Source: an uncultured Clostridium sp. (GTDB taxonomy: Bacteria; Bacillota; Clostridia; UBA1212; UBA1255). From it: a stretch of DNA of 5,566 bases. The notes beneath the pieces were generated by a model. It had not been told where the DNA came from. It did no database searches and was given only the letters and a program-made list of their open reading frames with translations. Location: the NCBI GenBank assembly GCA_900555605.1, contig USLW01000161.1, positions 1 to 5,566 of the forward strand, written 5' to 3'. Numbering within the stretch: position 1 is the stretch's first letter; each line of letters begins with the position of its first letter. Positions 5,536 to 5,566 of the stretch are shown one piece after another. The position numbers and the translations under genes are program-made.

Positions 5536-5566
5536 ATGGCGGTGAAAGAAGAAATTCTGCAGATTT
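5536..5566 (+). CDS. birA: 5' end of a gene resembling birA (biotin-protein ligase/repressor)
   Basis: Only ten codons are visible: MAVKEEILQI, running off the right edge. This opening resembles the first helix of Bacillota BirA proteins, which begin with a winged helix-turn-helix of the form M-x-VKEEIL-x-(I/L)L before the ligase domain. The evidence is ten residues and could equally be another winged-helix regulator. The start is supported by AAAGGG at 5525-5530 (5-nt spacing) and by the promoter upstream. A second ATG at 5522 opens a seven-codon frame ending at 5545, which overlaps this start. Confidence 0.4.
   Translation, partial: MAVKEEILQI

Overview
The window looks like a piece of chromosome from an anaerobic, gut-type Clostridia (Bacillota), probably of the Ruminococcaceae/Oscillospiraceae/Lachnospiraceae kind. 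The reasons are strong AGGAGG-type ribosome binding sites, sigma-A-like promoters with extended -10 boxes, roughly balanced base composition, and the gene families: small ABC exporters paired with their own regulator, bacterial ferritin, and an XRE+AbrB fusion regulator. This taxonomic guess is inference from style and families, not a database result. I see no mobile element, CRISPR array, or tRNA or rRNA gene.

Layout. (1) 3-233, +: the last 76 codons of queA (queuosine tRNA modification). (2) 234-469: an intergenic stretch with a short palindrome and a strong promoter for the next gene. (3) 470-979, +: a complete non-haem ferritin, closed by a clear rho-independent terminator. (4) 1185-3456, +: a two-gene ABC exporter operon (ATPase, then a 523-residue permease, overlapping by 8 nt) with its own promoter and a short structured leader. 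(5) 5346-3482, -: a three-gene operon meeting the first one head-on. It runs XRE+AbrB regulator, then a frameshifted ABC ATPase, then an ABC-2 permease, with overlapping start and stop codons throughout. (6) 5347-5535: a divergent regulatory region with a perfect 14-bp inverted repeat between two promoters. (7) 5536 to the edge, +: the first ten codons of a gene that resembles birA.

How the parts work together. The ferritin is a stand-alone iron-storage gene. The two ABC modules are independent and differ in architecture: one has a large single-gene permease and no linked regulator; the other has a small permease and a two-domain DNA-binding protein that very likely controls it. Substrates cannot be read from the sequence.

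Most worth a second look: the minus-strand ATPase is split by exactly one base. A -1 shift near a GAAAAAG run restores a full-length ATPase with all motifs. This is most simply a recent 1-bp deletion or a sequence error, and less likely programmed frameshifting. No clearly novel system is present.
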